Assembly: GCF_017498485.1 (NCBI RefSeq)
Contig: NZ_CP071795.1
Span: 1,984,001-2,048,000 of the forward strand
Direction: 5' to 3'
DNA length: 64,000 bases
From: Polaribacter batillariae
Lineage (GTDB): Bacteria; Bacteroidota; Bacteroidia; Flavobacteriales; Flavobacteriaceae
Part shown: positions 17,491 through 27,497 of the stretch, piece by piece
How positions within the stretch are numbered: position 1 is the stretch's first letter
Layout of the letters: every line of letters begins with the position of its first letter
Notes under the pieces: model-generated
Database searches by the model: none
Told to the model about the DNA's origin: nothing
What the model saw: the letters and a program-made list of their open reading frames with translations, nothing else
Made by a program: the position numbers and the translations under genes

Positions 17491-18746
17491 TATTCTTGAA
17501 CCTCTTTTTCTAAAGTCATATCAATTTGTAATAGTTTATCAAAATCACTATTAACAGTTTCAGAAACACTGTCTAAATCATCTAAATTAATTAAACATTC
17601 TTTTACATTTACTAAATCTTTCGCTTTCCCATTATTTAAATAAAATACAGAAATATTACTTACATCTATCCAAAATTCTTTTGGAATAATAGCATTTACT
17701 TCTTTTTGAAACATTCCTTTTTCTGATGTGCCAATTTTATAAGCATATATTAAATTATTTAATGTGGTTAAAATATATGGGCTATGAGTTGGTAAAACAA
17801 ACTGATTATTAAAATTATTAACAGATTCTGTAAAAAATTCTATTATTTTTTTTTGTGTTTTTGGGAATAAATTAAGCTCAGGTTCTTCAATAACAAAAGT
17901 TCTTCCTTTATTAACTTTTAAATCATTATTAAATTTAACAGCTAAAAAAACATGTACTGTTGATTGGAAACCACTTGCTCCTTGATGCAAATAATAAAAA
18001 TTATCTTGACCTTCTTTCTTAACTTTGCTTAATCCGTTTTCATTTCTTAAAACAATGTCAAGAGGTTTAATGTTTACATCGATATTATAACCTCTAACAA
18101 TTCTATTTATTTTTGCTAACTCATCTAAAATTGCATCTGCTAACAGAGAATCTTTACCTACAGATATTGATTGAAACCCTCTCTCTACAGGAACAAATAA
18201 AGGGTTATTCATTACCTTTTTTACATTTAATCTAAAAAAATTTTCATTAGGATACCAATTAATTAAATCTACTAAATCTGTATCTTTTTCGACATTGCTA
18301 TAAGTTTCTTTCTTTAGATCGAATAACTGAAAGATTAATTCTTTAAAAAGTTTAGAATTAGGTTTAATTCTTGTTTGAGGTTTATAATATTCTTTTCTAT
18401 AGTCATCCTCAAAGGCCAAATTTTCGTATTCGGTAATTAATTCATTTTTAAATTCAAAGTCATAATGTTTATTTTGATAAAAAAAATAAGAATTTTTATT
18501 CAAATAATTTTCAATACCCCAATCTTTTAATCCATCAAGAAATTGATTATTTCTTGTAAACTTTATGGTTTGAGTTTCATTATCTGAAAAATTAACAATA
18601 TAAGAAAAATACCTACACATGCTTAAAACCTTGGCAATCGTACTTTTACCAGTTGCTTGTTCTCCAATAAGCACCGTAATTTTACCTAGATCTAAATTAA
18701 CAGATTTAATAGGTCCAAAGTTTTTTATGATGAGTTTTTCTTTCAC
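17490..18746 (-). CDS. OLD/AAA_15-like ABC-type ATPase embedded in the sdh operon
   Basis: A 418-residue SMC/ABC-type ATPase. Walker A is G28-EQATGKST; the signature-like segment is HQGASGFQS (about residue 253); Walker B is FVIEEPELNLFP (about 285); and the H-loop is LPTHSPYIL (about 318). This is the layout of AAA_15/AAA_21 and OLD-like proteins, but without a C-terminal TOPRIM domain, so the nuclease activity would come from the next gene. The start is GTG at 18746, three bases after the sdhA stop. OLD-like ATPases with nuclease partners (Gabija, Septu, PARIS) sense phage. Gene order and spacing show co-transcription with succinate dehydrogenase. Confidence 0.85.
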   Translation of the reverse strand: MKEKLIIKNFGPIKSVNLDLGKITVLIGEQATGKSTIAKVLSMCRYFSYIVNFSDNETQTIKFTRNNQFLDGLKDWGIENYLNKNSYFFYQNKHYDFEFKNELITEYENLAFEDDYRKEYYKPQTRIKPNSKLFKELIFQLFDLKKETYSNVEKDTDLVDLINWYPNENFFRLNVKKVMNNPLFVPVERGFQSISVGKDSLLADAILDELAKINRIVRGYNIDVNIKPLDIVLRNENGLSKVKKEGQDNFYYLHQGASGFQSTVHVFLAVKFNNDLKVNKGRTFVIEEPELNLFPKTQKKIIEFFTESVNNFNNQFVLPTHSPYILTTLNNLIYAYKIGTSEKGMFQKEVNAIIPKEFWIDVSNISVFYLNNGKAKDLVNVKECLINLDDLDSVSETVNSDFDKLLQIDMTLEKEVQE

Positions 18747-18749
18747 TAA

Positions 18750-20762
18750 TTATTTATACGAACGTTGTTTTAATTCGATGTCGTTAAACTCTAATGCTTC
18801 TTTGTGTAAAACTGCGTCTGCAGGTTCTCCTTTATATTCCCAAGCAGCAACAAAGGCGAAATTTTCATCATCTCGTTTTGCCTCTCCTTTTTGTGGGCCA
18901 TCTAATTCTGCAGATTCTTCTCTAAAATGGCCTCCACAAGATTCTTCTCTCATTAAAGCGTCTTTTGCGAACAGTTCTCCTAATTCTAAGAAATCTGCCA
19001 CACGTCCTGCTTTTTCTAATTCAGGGTTCATTTCATTTGCAGTGCCTGGAACAGAAACTTCTTTCCAAAACTCTTCGCGAATTGCCTTAATTTCTGCCAT
19101 GGCTTCTTTTAAACCAGTTGCATTTCGAGACATTCCTACTTTGTTCCACATTACCTTTCCTAATTTCTTATGAAAATAGTCCACAGATTTTGTTCCTTTA
19201 TTATTTATAAAGAAATGTATTCTTTCTTTTACTTCTTTTTCTGCGGCTTCAAATTCTGGAGTTTCTGTAGATATTTTTCCTGTACGTATATCATCAGATA
19301 AATAATCTCCAATGGTGTAAGGTAATACGAAATAACCGTCTGCCAAACCTTGCATTAATGCAGATGCACCTAGTCTATTTGCTCCATGGTCAGAGAAATT
19401 TGCTTCTCCAATACAGTAACATCCAGGAATGGTGGTCATTAAATTATAATCTACCCAAACACCACCCATTGTATAGTGTACTGCAGGATAAATCATCATT
19501 GGAGTTTTATATGGATTTTGATCTACAATTTTCTCGTACATCTGAAATAAGTTTCCATATTTCGCTTCCACAATTTTTTGACCTAACTCGTATATTTTTG
19601 CATCAGATGGGTTTTCTATATTGTGAATTTTCGCCTGCTCTTTTCCATAACGAGTAATTGCCGATTTAAAATCTAAATACACAGCTTCTCCTGTTGCATT
19701 TACACCAAAACCAGCGTCACAACGCTCTTTTGCTGCTCTAGAGGCAACATCTCTTGGCACTAAGTTACCAAACGCAGGGTATCTTCTTTCTAAATAATAA
19801 TCTCTTTCTTCTTCAGATAAATCTGTAGGTTTTTTACGACCTTCTCTAATTGCGACTACGTCTTCTATGTTCTTTGGCACCCAAATTCGTCCGTCGTTTC
19901 TTAAAGATTCCGACATTAACGTTAATTTAGATTGATAATCTCCAGAACGTGGAATACAAGTTGGGTGAATTTGCGTGTAACAAGGGTTTGCAAAATAGGC
20001 GCCTTTTTTGTGAATTTTCCAACTCGCAGTTACATTAGAACCCATTGCGTTTGTAGATAAGAAATATACATTTCCATAACCTCCAGAAGCAATTACAACT
20101 GCATGTGCAGAGTGTCTTTCGATTTCTCCTGTAATTAGGTTTCTTGTAATAATTCCTCTTGCTTTTCCATCTACAATAACAACATCTAACATTTCGTGAC
20201 GGTTAAACATTTCAATCTTTCCACGAGCAATTTGCCTATTCATTGCAGAATAAGCTCCTAACAACAATTGCTGCCCTGTTTGCCCCTTCGCGTAAAAAGT
20301 TCTAGAAACTAAAACACCACCAAAAGAACGATTGTCTAACAAACCACCATAATCTCGGGCAAAAGGTACTCCTTGTGCCACACATTGGTCGATAATGTTT
20401 GCAGAAACCTCTGCCAATCTATAAACGTTTGCTTCACGAGAACGATAATCTCCACCTTTTACAGTGTCGTAAAACAATCTGTAAGTAGAGTCTCCATCTC
20501 CTTGATAGTTTTTTGCAGCATTAATTCCTCCTTGTGCAGCAATTGAATGCGCTCTTCTTGGAGAATCTTGGTATGCAAATGCTTTTACATTGTAGCCCAA
20601 CTCTGCTAATGTCGCAGAAGCAGAACCGCCTGCTAAACCTGTACCCACTACAATAACGTCTATATTACGTTTGTTGGCAGGATTTACCAAATTTATATGA
20701 TTTTTATAGTCTGTCCATTTATCTTTAATTGGACCCTTTGGTACTTTTGAATCTAAAGCCAT
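18750..20762 (-). CDS. sdhA: Succinate dehydrogenase/fumarate reductase flavoprotein
   Basis: A 670-residue flavoprotein that oxidises succinate to fumarate. [15 protein letters not shown] (about residue 36) is the FAD fold; [14 protein letters not shown] carries the histidine expected to bind FAD covalently. [10 protein letters not shown] and the [14 protein letters not shown] region belong to the substrate and FAD domains, and the C-terminal helical domain carries GMSRNATGL. Length fits the Bacteroidota B-type enzyme. It follows sdhC by 12 bases. Its stop lies three bases before the GTG of the embedded ATPase gene. Confidence 0.97.
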   Translation of the reverse strand: MALDSKVPKGPIKDKWTDYKNHINLVNPANKRNIDVIVVGTGLAGGSASATLAELGYNVKAFAYQDSPRRAHSIAAQGGINAAKNYQGDGDSTYRLFYDTVKGGDYRSREANVYRLAEVSANIIDQCVAQGVPFARDYGGLLDNRSFGGVLVSRTFYAKGQTGQQLLLGAYSAMNRQIARGKIEMFNRHEMLDVVIVDGKARGIITRNLITGEIERHSAHAVVIASGGYGNVYFLSTNAMGSNVTASWKIHKKGAYFANPCYTQIHPTCIPRSGDYQSKLTLMSESLRNDGRIWVPKNIEDVVAIREGRKKPTDLSEEERDYYLERRYPAFGNLVPRDVASRAAKERCDAGFGVNATGEAVYLDFKSAITRYGKEQAKIHNIENPSDAKIYELGQKIVEAKYGNLFQMYEKIVDQNPYKTPMMIYPAVHYTMGGVWVDYNLMTTIPGCYCIGEANFSDHGANRLGASALMQGLADGYFVLPYTIGDYLSDDIRTGKISTETPEFEAAEKEVKERIHFFINNKGTKSVDYFHKKLGKVMWNKVGMSRNATGLKEAMAEIKAIREEFWKEVSVPGTANEMNPELEKAGRVADFLELGELFAKDALMREESCGGHFREESAELDGPQKGEAKRDDENFAFVAAWEYKGEPADAVLHKEALEFNDIELKQRSYK

Positions 20763-20774
20763 AATTATATAAGA

Positions 20775-21452
20775 TTAATGGTTTAAGTAATGATAAAGTG
20801 CAATAAAAATAAATCCTGCTGGAACTATAATTGAATATGCTTTACCAAATGTTTGTAAGTTTTTTTTGCGAATTGTTGAAGCTCCCATAGATTGAAAAGC
20901 AGAAGCAAAACCGTGTGCCAGATGAAAGCCTAAAAAGACAAATGCAAGCACATAGGCTCCTACTCTTAATGGATCTGCGAATTTATGAACCAATTCTTCA
21001 TAGTATCTAAAACCATCTACACCAGCCATGGTTCCAGACCAATCTCCTTGAATGAATTTTGTGTTGATTTCTGGAAACCAAAAATCGATAAAGTGTAAAA
21101 TAATAAAAAGTAAAATAGTAATTCCGCTAAAAATCATGTTTCTACTGAACCAACTCGAATTTGCAGCACCGTTGTTTTTAGCATAAGAAACGGTTCTTGC
21201 TTTGTTGTTTTTAATTTCTAAAATAAAACCCATTACAAAATGAAAAACAACTGCAAAAATTAAAACCGGCTGTAATGCAAATTGAACTACAGGGTTTGTT
21301 CCCATAAAATGAGATACTTCGTTAAAAGTATCTGGACTAAAAACCGATAAAATATTAATTGTTAAATGCTGAAGTAAGAAGAACATTAAAAAAAATGCAG
21401 AAAGCGCCATTGCTACTTTTCTTCCAATTGAAGATTTAAAAAATCCGCCCAT
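20775..21452 (-). CDS. sdhC: Succinate dehydrogenase cytochrome b subunit
   Basis: A 225-residue membrane protein with five hydrophobic helices, the single-subunit anchor of B-type succinate dehydrogenases. Histidines suitable for two b hemes sit in helices (LLQHLTINIL, VFHFVMGF, ILHFIDFW, LGFHLAHGFA). It passes electrons between SdhB and menaquinone. It is the first gene of the operon and has an excellent promoter upstream. Confidence 0.93.
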   Translation of the reverse strand: MGGFFKSSIGRKVAMALSAFFLMFFLLQHLTINILSVFSPDTFNEVSHFMGTNPVVQFALQPVLIFAVVFHFVMGFILEIKNNKARTVSYAKNNGAANSSWFSRNMIFSGITILLFIILHFIDFWFPEINTKFIQGDWSGTMAGVDGFRYYEELVHKFADPLRVGAYVLAFVFLGFHLAHGFASAFQSMGASTIRKKNLQTFGKAYSIIVPAGFIFIALYHYLNH

Positions 21453-21479
21453 TGTATTTATTAGTTAAAATTGTTACTA

Positions 21480-21511
21480 CAAAAATACGGCGAAACAACT
21501 ACCGAAACAAA
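21480..21511 (-). promoter_or_regulatory. Complete Bacteroidota promoter of the sdh operon
   Basis: On the minus strand TTTG (21511-21508), 20 bases, then TATTTTTG (21487-21480): both consensus boxes with normal spacing, 28 bases before the sdhC start. It should drive sdhC, sdhA, the embedded ATPase/nuclease pair and sdhB. Confidence 0.75.
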
Positions 21512-21737
21512 GAAATTACAACGTTTTCGTTTGTATTTAGAATTGTTTTAAATTAGTGAAGCTTTATTTTTAAAAGTTGCAAAGTAATACATTAAAAATT
21601 GCAAGCTAAACTCATCTCGCCGAAAAGCGGAATCTCAACATTCACAATTCATTAGATGATTCATAAAGATTTAAAAAATTAATGATTTTTAATTAAGAAT
21701 CGTAATACATGTAAAACAACTTCTTACAACGTTTTAT

Positions 21738-22358
21738 TTATGCAGATTGAATGTTACCAGCTTCTTCTACAGGCACACAACCATTATAAAACCCTGGAGT
21801 TGGGTTGTAAGTTAAAATTTCTTTACCAACTTCTTCTGAGGTATAATATCCAAAAAGGGTATAATGTCTAACAAACATTAAATAACTATAGATAAAACAC
21901 GTTTCTTTATTTTCATTTGAAACTTGGTTGCTTTCTAGTAATTTAAAAATTTGTACTTGCCTGTTCGAAGAAATTTTAAAGTAGGTATTTAACAGGGTTA
22001 AAAAATTACTTTTTGTTCCTTCGGAAATTTCCTTTGTAAAGGTTTTTTCAAACGATTTTTTAAATAAAATAGCTCCTTTATTAAATTTTTCTTGCGCTGC
22101 TTTGGTTGCCACCTTTTCTAAAACCAAATCTATAAATTGTGGTACTTTAACATCTAAAGCTCCCATGGTTTTAGAGGCTGGTAATATAAGGTCTGCTAAA
22201 TGTGAGACTACAAAAACCCCTTCTTCAGTTAAAAACTGAGGAGCCCACTGTACAGTTCGATCGGTTTTACAAGAACTAAGTAACTGCAAAAGTACAGGTG
22301 CAGCAACAACGCCTCCTAAACCAAAAGTTAGTATTTTAAGCGATTCTCTTCTTTTCAT
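21738..22358 (-). CDS. Gluconate 2-dehydrogenase subunit 3-like protein (small subunit of GMC dehydrogenase)
   Basis: A 206-residue exported protein of the gluconate 2-dehydrogenase subunit 3 family (PF13618). The N-terminus MKRRESLKILTFGLG has a twin-arginine motif and a lipobox-like LLSSC (about residues 26-30), so a Tat-exported lipoprotein is likely. This subunit normally carries the partner GMC flavoprotein across the membrane by Tat and stabilises it. It begins four bases after the GMC gene, as a coupled pair. The companion cytochrome found in some of these dehydrogenases is absent from the window. Confidence 0.82.
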   Translation of the reverse strand: MKRRESLKILTFGLGGVVAAPVLLQLLSSCKTDRTVQWAPQFLTEEGVFVVSHLADLILPASKTMGALDVKVPQFIDLVLEKVATKAAQEKFNKGAILFKKSFEKTFTKEISEGTKSNFLTLLNTYFKISSNRQVQIFKLLESNQVSNENKETCFIYSYLMFVRHYTLFGYYTSEEVGKEILTYNPTPGFYNGCVPVEEAGNIQSA

Positions 22359-22362
22359 GTAG

Positions 22363-24066
22363 TTAAAATTTATTTTCTTTTAATTGTTGAACTGCGTGAT
22401 GTGCTGCTCTAGCAGTTAATGCCATGTAAGTTAAAGATGGGTTTTGGTATGGAGAAGAAGTCATACAAGCGCCATCGGTTACATAAACATTGGGTACAGC
22501 ATGTATTTGGTTGTTTTTGTTAAGTACCGATGTTTTGGGGTCATGCCCCATTCTTGCAGTGCCCATTTCGTGAATTGCATTTCCTGGAAAACAAGGGTTG
22601 TCATATCCTTCAACATTTTTAAACCCAGCAGCTTTCATCATATTTATTGCTTCTTGCTGAATGTCTTTTCGCATCTCTTTTTCATTTTCTTTAAACTCAC
22701 AATCAAAAGTTACGGTTGGTAAGCCCCATTCGTTTAATTTCTCGTAATTTAAAGTCATTTTATTTTCATGATAAGGCAAACATTCTCCAAAAGCAGTCAT
22801 TCCAATTTTCCACGGACCCGGTTTAAATAACTCTTCTTTTAGGTCCTCACCAAAACTCATCTCTTTAATGGCTCTGCTCCATTTTGTTCTACTTGCACTG
22901 CCTTGAAAACCATAACCACGCAGGTATTTTTGCTTGGTTTTTGCATCTCCTAAATTTCGAAATCTAGGAATATGGAAACTTGCAGGTCTTTTTCCTGTAT
23001 AATATTTATCATCAAAACCTTCTACTAAAGCTGTTGCCCCGACTTGAAAATGATGATCCATTAAATTATGACCTAGTTCTCCAGAGTCATTACCCAATCC
23101 GTTTGGAAACCTTTTTGAAGTTGAATTTAATAGAATTGCAGCACTAGCTACAGTAGAGGCGCAACAAAAAATAATTTTTGCAGAAAACTGAATTTTTTCG
23201 TGTGTAATTGCATCAATTACTTCAACTCCAGTGGCTAATTTTTTTGCATCGTCATAAATAATTTTACTTACAATAGAATTGGGTCTTAGCGTCATATTAC
23301 CACTTCTATCTGCTGCTGGTAATGTGGTTGAATTACTACTAAAATAAGCTCCATAAGGGCAACCTCTTATGCAACGATTTCTATGCAAACATTTGCCTCT
23401 ACCTTCGTAAATTTTGTCTCCAGTTATGTTTGCAAATCTTCCAATGGTTAAATGCCTATTTGTATAATTTTCGTGAAGTTTGTTTCTAAATTCAGTTTCT
23501 ACACAATTTAATTCCATAGGTGGTGTAAAAATACCATCTGGTAGTTGTGGTAGATTTAATTTTTCTGCACTTACACCAATATAGGCTTCTACTTTATCGT
23601 ACCAAGGTGCTATGTCTTTATATCTAATTGGCCAATCTACTGCAATACCTTCTTTTTTATTGGCTTCAAAATCTAAATCGCTTAAACGTAAAACTTGCCT
23701 TCCCCACATTATAGACCTTCCGCCTACATGATAACCACGTAGCCAATCGAATCTTTTTTTCTCGTTATATGGATGTTTAAGGTCGTTTACAAACCAATGT
23801 CTAGAAGCTTCATGTGTTGTATAACCAGAACGAGCTTGTTTTTCTTGTGTTTTAGGTTGGTTTGAAGCTGTTAACCCACGATTCTCAAAATCCCAAGTAT
23901 CCATATTCATTGTTGGGTAATCTTCTACATGTTTAACCATTCTGCCCCTTTCTAAAACCAAAATTTTTAAACCTTGTTCACTTAATTCTTTGGCAGCCCA
24001 ACCACCAGAAACTCCTGTACCAATAACAATAGCATCGTAAATTTCTTCGTTATTTTTTTTGCTCAT
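22363..24066 (-). CDS. GMC-family FAD oxidoreductase (probable glycoside 3-dehydrogenase)
   Basis: A 567-residue flavoprotein. VIGTGVSGGWAAKEL (about residues 14-28) is the FAD-binding fold and ends in VLERGR; the WGRQVLR region follows. A cysteine-rich segment CLHRNRCIRGCPYG (about 230) and the C-terminal HEMGTARMG...NPSLT (His/Asn active-site pair, about 495-550) are also present. Related enzymes with a subunit 3 partner oxidise sugars at C3 (the LacA/LacC type), and the neighbours DUF1080 and Gfo/Idh/MocA fit a 3-keto-sugar pathway. No signal peptide of its own; export would rely on the small subunit. Confidence 0.85.
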   Translation of the reverse strand: MSKKNNEEIYDAIVIGTGVSGGWAAKELSEQGLKILVLERGRMVKHVEDYPTMNMDTWDFENRGLTASNQPKTQEKQARSGYTTHEASRHWFVNDLKHPYNEKKRFDWLRGYHVGGRSIMWGRQVLRLSDLDFEANKKEGIAVDWPIRYKDIAPWYDKVEAYIGVSAEKLNLPQLPDGIFTPPMELNCVETEFRNKLHENYTNRHLTIGRFANITGDKIYEGRGKCLHRNRCIRGCPYGAYFSSNSTTLPAADRSGNMTLRPNSIVSKIIYDDAKKLATGVEVIDAITHEKIQFSAKIIFCCASTVASAAILLNSTSKRFPNGLGNDSGELGHNLMDHHFQVGATALVEGFDDKYYTGKRPASFHIPRFRNLGDAKTKQKYLRGYGFQGSASRTKWSRAIKEMSFGEDLKEELFKPGPWKIGMTAFGECLPYHENKMTLNYEKLNEWGLPTVTFDCEFKENEKEMRKDIQQEAINMMKAAGFKNVEGYDNPCFPGNAIHEMGTARMGHDPKTSVLNKNNQIHAVPNVYVTDGACMTSSPYQNPSLTYMALTARAAHHAVQQLKENKF

Positions 24067-24087
24067 TCCAAAAAATAAAATTTAATG

Positions 24088-27000
24088 TTACTTATTTTTA
24101 GACAAATCTTTAATTCTTATATTTCTAAACTTCAACTCAGACCCATGACCAAGAAAAGCAATATGCCCTTTATTTCTTTTTAATCCTGGATGATTTTTAT
24201 TGTCTAGTGTTCCATTTTTAGAAGCTTCTTGCCAGTTTCCGTCTATAATAACTGTACCATTTAAAATAATTTTAACGTGATTTCCTTTTACGATTACCTC
24301 TTGAGAATTCCATTCTCCAACTGGTTTTAAAAACCCTCTTTTTGCTGCAATTACACCATATACAGAGCCATGATATTGGTAGGGTTTTAAATTTGCGTAA
24401 ATGGAGGCTGTATTGTCTAAAATTTGTAATTCTTTACCAACATAAGCTGCGTCGCCTTCTAAAGGGGTGTGTATTCCTAAACCATTATTTGCTCCAGGAG
24501 TAAGCTTAAATTCGAACCTGAAATTAAAGTCTGAATATTCGTTCGCTGTGTATAAGTTCCCATGACCCCCATTTTCTGGACGCACAACTAACTCGTTATT
24601 TTCGACTAAATAATCTTTTTTGTTTCCAATCCAATGATCTAAATCTCTACCGTTAAAAAGAGAGGTAAATCCTTCTTTTCTTTCTTCTGCAGATAAAGAA
24701 TCGTCTCCAGAAGAAATTTCTCTAACATATATATTTCTAAACCCTAAATCTTCTCCATGTGCTTGTAATTCTATAGCTTCTTTTGTAAAGATTGGTAATT
24801 TTCTATCCCAATAATTCTCGAGAATTACATTATCTGTTACCAAAATACCATTTAAGTGAACTGTTACACGTTCGCCAACCATTTTAATTCGAAAGGTATT
24901 CCAATCGTTTATTGGATTGTCTGCAACCACTAAAGGGGTGCTTCTATTTTTTTGATTATTATATAAACCACCACTTCCTACTTGTGCACCAACATTGGTT
25001 CTTGCAATATCCCAAATTTGTACTTGTGGTGTTCCTCTTAAATAAATTCCACTATCGCCACCATTGGTAATTTTCCAATCTACCAACATTTCGAAATCTC
25101 CATAATCTTTTATGGTACAAATATTATTATAACCTTCTCCTTTAAAACCGATAATGCCGTCTTTTACAAACCAATCTTTAAGCATTTGTTTGTTTGCTTT
25201 TTCTTGTGCCTCTGCGAGTTGCTTTTTAGTCATTTTTGCTCTTGCAATTGGGTTTTTAACCAATCCTTCCCAACCAGACAAATCTTTACCATTAAAAATA
25301 GATTCAAAGCCTTTTACGTTTGGCATTTTTTCTAAAAATTCTTTTACATCAATTTTTATATATTGGCTGTCGGGTCCTGTAATATTATTCATGCTCTTTG
25401 ATACAATTTCTCGGACAATTTTTCCGCTTAAAGCATTGTTTTTTCCTGGGGTTGGCAACGCAATTTTAATGGCTGCATTAGAGGCTGTAGCTCTTAAGTT
25501 TTTATCTTCTAAATACTTAGAAACGAATATTAAAGACAAAAATGTTTTAATTGAGCTAGCACTATTTATAACTTTTTTTTGTTCCTCTATATTTTTACTA
25601 AAAGGCATTATTTTTTTAACTAATAATAGCTTTTGGTCTGCTGTATTCTTAGAATTCATTACTTGAGATAGATACATATCAAATGCTTCTGAATGCAGTT
25701 CTGTATTATTACTTGCGGCTTCAAATAAATACGGAATTGCATCTTTATTTCTCCACTTAGATAAGGCTGTTAAAGCATTCGTTCTTTCTTTTAAATGGTT
25801 AGATTTTAAAGAAGATGTTACCAAATTTAATGCTTCTTTATTGTTTAACATTGGTAAAATTGGTAGTAACTTTTCTTTTTTTGAAACTTTTTTATAAGCT
25901 GTAAGAACAGCTTCAGATAAGTCTTTTTTAGATTCGTCTAACACAACTGTAATAGCACTTTGTAGGTTAGAAATGTATTGTGGATTATCTGTACTATTTA
26001 ATAAATTTATAAATTGTGATAAATGATTTGGTGTAGCAATTTCTGGCAACGCTTTATAGACTGCTTCTTCTACTTTTTCATTTTTATTTTCTAACAAAGA
26101 AAGAATTGTATCGAATTTTGAAGTGGCATTTCTGGCTGCCAATACTTCTACAAGTACAACTTTTCCTTGGGTATTTGTTTTTGCTAAATTGTTCGCAATT
26201 GTATCGATTTCGTTTTTTGAAGTTAAACGAAGTAAACTGCCTTTTATGGCTGAAATTTCTGCGGGTGTTTTCGCTTTTAACAAACCATCAAATAAAATAG
26301 GGAAAGCGCTATTTTTAGGTTGAAAAGCCAAAGCTTTTATACCAGCTATTCTAACAGCTTCTTGTTTGCTTTTTATTGCAGGAAGAATAAATAATGAAAT
26401 TACTTCTTTTTCATTTCTCTTCTGAACCATTCCTAATAACTGTATTTTTCCTTTTGGAACGGCTTTCTTAAAACTTTTTGCCCATTTCGAAAGGTTATTA
26501 GAGGTTAAATTCTCTGATGCAATTGCAACAACGGCTCCTCTATAAACATCATTTTTATGCTTAAATTCTTTTAACAACCTTTTTAATACTTTATCTTCTG
26601 TTTGATGATTTAAAAGATGCAACCCTGCTGTTCTAAAATGTAACTGTGCATTAGAAGTACAATTTTTTAGCAATACTTTACCTATTTCTTCTTTAATTTT
26701 AGCATTGTTTTGTTGCATACCAAAATGTATAAGAGATAAAACAGCTTCTGTATTTTCTTCTTTAAAATCTACTTTTTTAGCCTCGTTATACAGCGTTTGA
26801 TAGGAGTTTGAATCTGCAATATTGGCCAACGCTTTTAACACATGCCTGCGTGTTTCTATTGATTTTGAACTGTTTAAACTTTCTATTGTAGCCACAGCAG
26901 GCTTGTATTTTAAAACGCCCAAAGCATTGATATAAGCAACTTGTTGCTGCCCTTTACTTTCTTTTAAAGCTGCTAAAATTGCTTGTGCGGCTTCTTCGGA

Positions 27001-27480
27001 TTTAATATTTGTTAAAACAGCCAAAGCTGGTTTGTAAAACGCACTCTCGTATAAATAGTTTTTTAAATCTTTAATACTAGTATTGGTCGCGCAATATTGT
27101 AAACGTTCTATTAAAAATGTTTTTACTTCGTTAGACTTGGTTTTATGAATAGCAGCAATTAATGCTTCTTCGACAGTTTTTCTATTACTATTTTTGTTTT
27201 TTCCAACATACATCGTTAAACTATTAATCGTAAAACGTGCACTGGTATCGTCTCCAGTACCTAATGGTACTAACATGTCGCAAATTTTAAGAATGCCTTC
27301 TTTGTTTAAACTTAAAACATCTTCCATTAATTTATTAATGTTCTGACTATTTTTGGCTGGCATTTGTGCCAAAATATCTGCAACTTTAGTATCTAAAGTT
27401 CTGTTAATTTGAGAGTAACCAGAAGTTACAGTGCAGAAAAGTAATAAGATTGTTATAATTGTACTGTATGTATTTTTCAT
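24088..27480 (-). CDS. Exported HEAT-repeat protein with two 3-keto-disaccharide hydrolase (DUF1080) domains
   Basis: A 1130-residue protein. I start it at ATG 27480, where MKNTYSTIITILLLFC...GYSQ forms a clean signal peptide; an upstream start at 27510 would add ten residues and overlap the previous gene. Residues about 30-690 are HEAT-type helical repeats (SEEAAQAILAALKESKG, VRIAGIKALAFQP and many more). Two DUF1080 beta-sandwich domains follow (about 715-925 starting GFESIFNGKDLSGW; about 935-1128 starting GFTSLFNGRDLDHW). DUF1080 enzymes hydrolyse 3-keto-glycosides, which fits the adjacent GMC dehydrogenase. It is probably periplasmic or on the cell surface. Confidence 0.82.
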   Translation of the reverse strand: MKNTYSTIITILLLFCTVTSGYSQINRTLDTKVADILAQMPAKNSQNINKLMEDVLSLNKEGILKICDMLVPLGTGDDTSARFTINSLTMYVGKNKNSNRKTVEEALIAAIHKTKSNEVKTFLIERLQYCATNTSIKDLKNYLYESAFYKPALAVLTNIKSEEAAQAILAALKESKGQQQVAYINALGVLKYKPAVATIESLNSSKSIETRRHVLKALANIADSNSYQTLYNEAKKVDFKEENTEAVLSLIHFGMQQNNAKIKEEIGKVLLKNCTSNAQLHFRTAGLHLLNHQTEDKVLKRLLKEFKHKNDVYRGAVVAIASENLTSNNLSKWAKSFKKAVPKGKIQLLGMVQKRNEKEVISLFILPAIKSKQEAVRIAGIKALAFQPKNSAFPILFDGLLKAKTPAEISAIKGSLLRLTSKNEIDTIANNLAKTNTQGKVVLVEVLAARNATSKFDTILSLLENKNEKVEEAVYKALPEIATPNHLSQFINLLNSTDNPQYISNLQSAITVVLDESKKDLSEAVLTAYKKVSKKEKLLPILPMLNNKEALNLVTSSLKSNHLKERTNALTALSKWRNKDAIPYLFEAASNNTELHSEAFDMYLSQVMNSKNTADQKLLLVKKIMPFSKNIEEQKKVINSASSIKTFLSLIFVSKYLEDKNLRATASNAAIKIALPTPGKNNALSGKIVREIVSKSMNNITGPDSQYIKIDVKEFLEKMPNVKGFESIFNGKDLSGWEGLVKNPIARAKMTKKQLAEAQEKANKQMLKDWFVKDGIIGFKGEGYNNICTIKDYGDFEMLVDWKITNGGDSGIYLRGTPQVQIWDIARTNVGAQVGSGGLYNNQKNRSTPLVVADNPINDWNTFRIKMVGERVTVHLNGILVTDNVILENYWDRKLPIFTKEAIELQAHGEDLGFRNIYVREISSGDDSLSAEERKEGFTSLFNGRDLDHWIGNKKDYLVENNELVVRPENGGHGNLYTANEYSDFNFRFEFKLTPGANNGLGIHTPLEGDAAYVGKELQILDNTASIYANLKPYQYHGSVYGVIAAKRGFLKPVGEWNSQEVIVKGNHVKIILNGTVIIDGNWQEASKNGTLDNKNHPGLKRNKGHIAFLGHGSELKFRNIRIKDLSKNK

Positions 27481-27497
27481 CTGTATTGGTGTTGTTG

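Noticed and set aside
25154..25666. 170-codon plus-strand frame inside the DUF1080 gene
   Set aside because: Antisense shadow of a real gene with clear HEAT/DUF1080 content.
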